Notes under the pieces: generated by a model | The model's database searches: none | What the model saw: the letters and a program-made list of their open reading frames with translations, nothing else | Told to the model about the DNA's origin: nothing | Source: Burkholderiales bacterium | GTDB taxonomy: Bacteria > Pseudomonadota > Gammaproteobacteria > Burkholderiales > Burkholderiaceae_C | Assembly (NCBI GenBank): GCA_005793295.1 | Contig: SXSX01000159.1 | Coordinates: forward strand, 1-7,827 | Length of the DNA stretch: 7,827 bases | Direction: 5' to 3' | Translations under genes and position numbers: made by a program | Shown here: one piece after another, positions 5,842-7,827 of the stretch | How the letters are laid out: each line of letters begins with the position of its first letter | Numbering within the stretch: position 1 is the stretch's first letter

Positions 5842-7827
5842 TGCTTTCGCCTGGATTGGCATCGTTTTCGACAATGCGTTGCAATCCACTGAGTTTGGAG
5901 CCTTCGTCCAATCCAATCAAGGTGACGCCTTGGGTCGCCCGGCCGAGTTCGCGGATCTCACCCACACGGGTTCGCACCAATACGCCGCGGTCTGTAATCA
6001 ACATGATTTCATCTTCGGCGTGAACCAAAGTGGCTGCAACTACTTTGCCATTGCGCTCGGACTGCTGAATCGCAATCATGCCTTTGGTGCCGCGGCCGTG
6101 GCGGGTGTATTCGGTGATGCTGGTGCGCTTGCCATAGCCGTTTTCGGTCGCGGTCAAAACACTTTGCAATTCGTCTTCGGCAACCAGCATGGCGATCACG
6201 CTTTGGCCTTCTTCGAGGTTCATTCCCTTTACGCCGCGCGACTGGCGGCCGTGGGCGGTGACTTCATCTTCATTGAAACGAACCGCTTTGCCGCCGTCTG
6301 AGAAGAGCATCACATCGTGCTTGCCATCCGTAATCGCCGCGCCAATCAAGAAGTCGCCCTCATCCAAGTTGACCGCAATAATGCCCACCTTGCGGGGGTT
6401 GCTAAAGTCAATCAAAGGCGTTTTCTTCACGATGCCCATCGAAGTGGACATGAAAACATATTGGTCGGCGGGGAAGGTGCGTTTTTCACCGGTCAATGCC
6501 AAAACAACAGTGATTTTTTCGCCTTCTTGCATGGGGAACATGTTGACAATCGGACGTCCGCGAGACCCGCGCGAGCCTTGCGGCACTTCCCAAACCTTGA
6601 GCCAGTAAAGGCGTCCCCGGTTACTAAAGCACAAAATATAGTCGTGGGTATTGGCAATAAAAAGTTGGTCGACCCAATCGTCTTCTTTGGTCGCTGTCGC
6701 TTGCTTCCCGCGGCCTCCGCGTTTTTGGGCGCGGTATTCGCCCAAGGGCTGGCTCTTGATGTAGCCGCTGTGGCTCAAGGTGACCACCATGTCGGTGGGC
6801 GTGATCAGATCTTCGGTGCTTAAGTCAAAAGAGCTGTGTTCTACCAAGCTGCGGCGAGCGCCAATTTTGCTTTGGCCGAACTCTTGTTTGATCGCGCCAA
6901 GCTCGTCGGTAATGATGGTGGAGACGCGCTCTGGCTTTGCCAAAATATCCAGCAAGTCTTCAATCTCGGCCATCACCTCTTTGTATTCAGCAACAATTTT
7001 GTCTTGCTCTAAGCCGGTCAGGCGTTGCAAGCGCATTTGCACAATTTCTTGCGCCTGCGTGTCGGATAAGCGGTACAGGCCATCACTGCCCATGCCGTAG
7101 CTTTTCTCTAACCCGTCAGGGCGATAGTCATCGGCGTTGATAACTCCACCATCGCTGCGGCTGCGGGTGAGCATCTCCCGAACCAGCTTGCTATCCCAGC
7201 TGCGAGTCATCAATTCAGCTTTAGCCACTGGAGGTGTGGGCGCATTGCGAATGATGGCAATAAAGTCATCAATATTGGCCAAAGCAACAGCCAAACCTTC
7301 TAAAACATGGCCCCGTTCGCGGGCTTTACGCAGGTTAAAGACGGTTCGGCGGGTGACCACTTCGCGGCGGTGTTGGAGGAACACCTGCAAAAGGTCTTTG
7401 AGGTTGCAAAGTTTGGGTTGGCCGTTAATCAGGGCCACCATGTTCATACCAAACGTGTCTTGTAGCTGGGTTTGCTTGTACAAGTTGTTAAGAACCACTT
7501 CGGGCACTTCACCGCGCTTGAGTTCAATCACCAAGCGCATACCGGACTTGTCAGACTCGTCCTGAATGTGGCTGATTCCTTCAATCTTTTTCTCGTGAAC
7601 CAGTTCGGCCATGCGCTCTTGCAAGGTCTTTTTGTTAACTTGGTAAGGCAACTCGTCAACGATGATGGCTTGTCGTGCGCCCTTGTCAATGTCTTCAAAA
7701 TGGCACTTGGCCCGCATCACAACTTTTCCACGTCCTGTGCGGTAACCGTCTTTGACGCCGTTAATGCCATAAATAATGCCCGCAGTCGGAAAATCGGGGG
7801 CAGGAACAATTTCCATCAACTCGTCGA
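5810..7827 (-). CDS. gyrA: DNA gyrase subunit A, C-terminal three quarters (partial)
   Basis: GyrA is the DNA-cleaving and wrapping subunit of the A2B2 gyrase that introduces negative supercoils. The frame is open to the window edge, and 671 residues are visible of a protein usually about 875 long. The roughly 210 missing N-terminal residues hold the catalytic tyrosine and the quinolone-resistance region, so drug susceptibility cannot be read here. The visible part starts at DELMEIVPAPDFPTAG. It continues through the tower and coiled-coil segments (PYQVNKKTLQERM, MRLQRLTGLEQDKI), then the GyrA box AQKRGGRGK at about 6704-6730 that opens the DNA-wrapping pinwheel domain. Blade repeats follow (GRLYWLKVWEVP, GIVKKTPLIDF, GKAVRFNEDEV, GYGKRTSITEY, GVLVRTRVGEI). 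The chain ends in an acidic tail rich in Asp, Glu and Asn, a feature that tunes wrapping in E. coli GyrA. The box reads QKRGGRG against the usual QRRGGRG, a conservative change. The TAA at 5810-5812 lies inside serC, and no terminator separates the genes. Confidence 0.98.
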   Translation of the reverse strand, partial: DELMEIVPAPDFPTAGIIYGINGVKDGYRTGRGKVVMRAKCHFEDIDKGARQAIIVDELPYQVNKKTLQERMAELVHEKKIEGISHIQDESDKSGMRLVIELKRGEVPEVVLNNLYKQTQLQDTFGMNMVALINGQPKLCNLKDLLQVFLQHRREVVTRRTVFNLRKARERGHVLEGLAVALANIDDFIAIIRNAPTPPVAKAELMTRSWDSKLVREMLTRSRSDGGVINADDYRPDGLEKSYGMGSDGLYRLSDTQAQEIVQMRLQRLTGLEQDKIVAEYKEVMAEIEDLLDILAKPERVSTIITDELGAIKQEFGQSKIGARRSLVEHSSFDLSTEDLITPTDMVVTLSHSGYIKSQPLGEYRAQKRGGRGKQATATKEDDWVDQLFIANTHDYILCFSNRGRLYWLKVWEVPQGSRGSRGRPIVNMFPMQEGEKITVVLALTGEKRTFPADQYVFMSTSMGIVKKTPLIDFSNPRKVGIIAVNLDEGDFLIGAAITDGKHDVMLFSDGGKAVRFNEDEVTAHGRQSRGVKGMNLEEGQSVIAMLVAEDELQSVLTATENGYGKRTSITEYTRHGRGTKGMIAIQQSERNGKVVAATLVHAEDEIMLITDRGVLVRTRVGEIRELGRATQGVTLIGLDEGSKLSGLQRIVENDANPGESNDAGDDEPTV
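5847..5852 (-). promoter_or_regulatory. Shine-Dalgarno-like site for serC inside gyrA
   Basis: AGGCGA on the minus strand, five bases before the ATG at 5841, is the best ribosome-binding candidate for serC. It lies within the coding end of gyrA. It favours the 5841 start over the ATG at 5829, which has no purine-rich stretch at normal spacing. Confidence 0.5.

Noticed and set aside
5842..5916. Upstream ATG start for serC at 5916
   Set aside because: The extra N-terminal residues read from inside gyrA and do not resemble SerC, and a better ATG with a Shine-Dalgarno-like site lies at 5841.
5681..6301. 206-codon open frame on the plus strand
   Set aside because: It lies wholly antisense to the well-conserved gyrA end and the serC start. 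Its composition (Ala, Phe, Gly, Asn-rich, with no family motifs) is typical of a mirror frame, and no ribosome-binding site supports it.
1..7827. Mobile element, CRISPR array, tRNA/rRNA or novel gene cassette
   Set aside because: Nearly every base belongs to recognised housekeeping genes with short or no gaps. No inverted terminal repeats, spaced direct repeats or RNA gene signatures were seen.

Overview
This is a core-genome segment of a betaproteobacterium in the order Burkholderiales, most likely Comamonadaceae-like. Three things point there: the gene order gyrA-serC-pheA-tyrA-aroA-cmk-rpsA, the single-chain AroA-Cmk fusion, and the close match of the GyrA C-terminal half to my memory of that family. 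The family placement rests on recall and was not checked by a search. By eye the GC content is moderate.

All genes lie on the minus strand, so transcription runs from high to low coordinates. In that order they are gyrA (5' end cut off by the window), serC, pheA, tyrA, aroA-cmk and rpsA (3' end cut off). The first five genes are packed without room for terminators. The gyrA stop lies inside the start region of serC. There are 11 nt between serC and pheA, 15 nt between pheA and tyrA, and tyrA and aroA share one base in a TAATG junction. The only real intergenic gap is the 150 nt between cmk and rpsA (534-683), which can fold into two mutually exclusive hairpins.

Functionally, AroA makes EPSP, the precursor of chorismate. 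The chorismate mutase domain of PheA turns chorismate into prephenate, and its dehydratase domain makes phenylpyruvate. TyrA has no mutase domain of its own and oxidises prephenate toward tyrosine. SerC serves serine and pyridoxal phosphate synthesis. Cmk recycles CMP and dCMP. GyrA and ribosomal protein S1 are housekeeping proteins for DNA topology and translation initiation. The aminotransferase (hisC-like) that I recall between pheA and tyrA in some relatives is absent here.

I found no mobile element, CRISPR array, RNA gene, phage feature or unknown gene cassette, and no new biological system. The part most worth a second look is the rpsA leader, with competing hairpins, a start codon lacking a Shine-Dalgarno sequence, and a small overlapping ORF.
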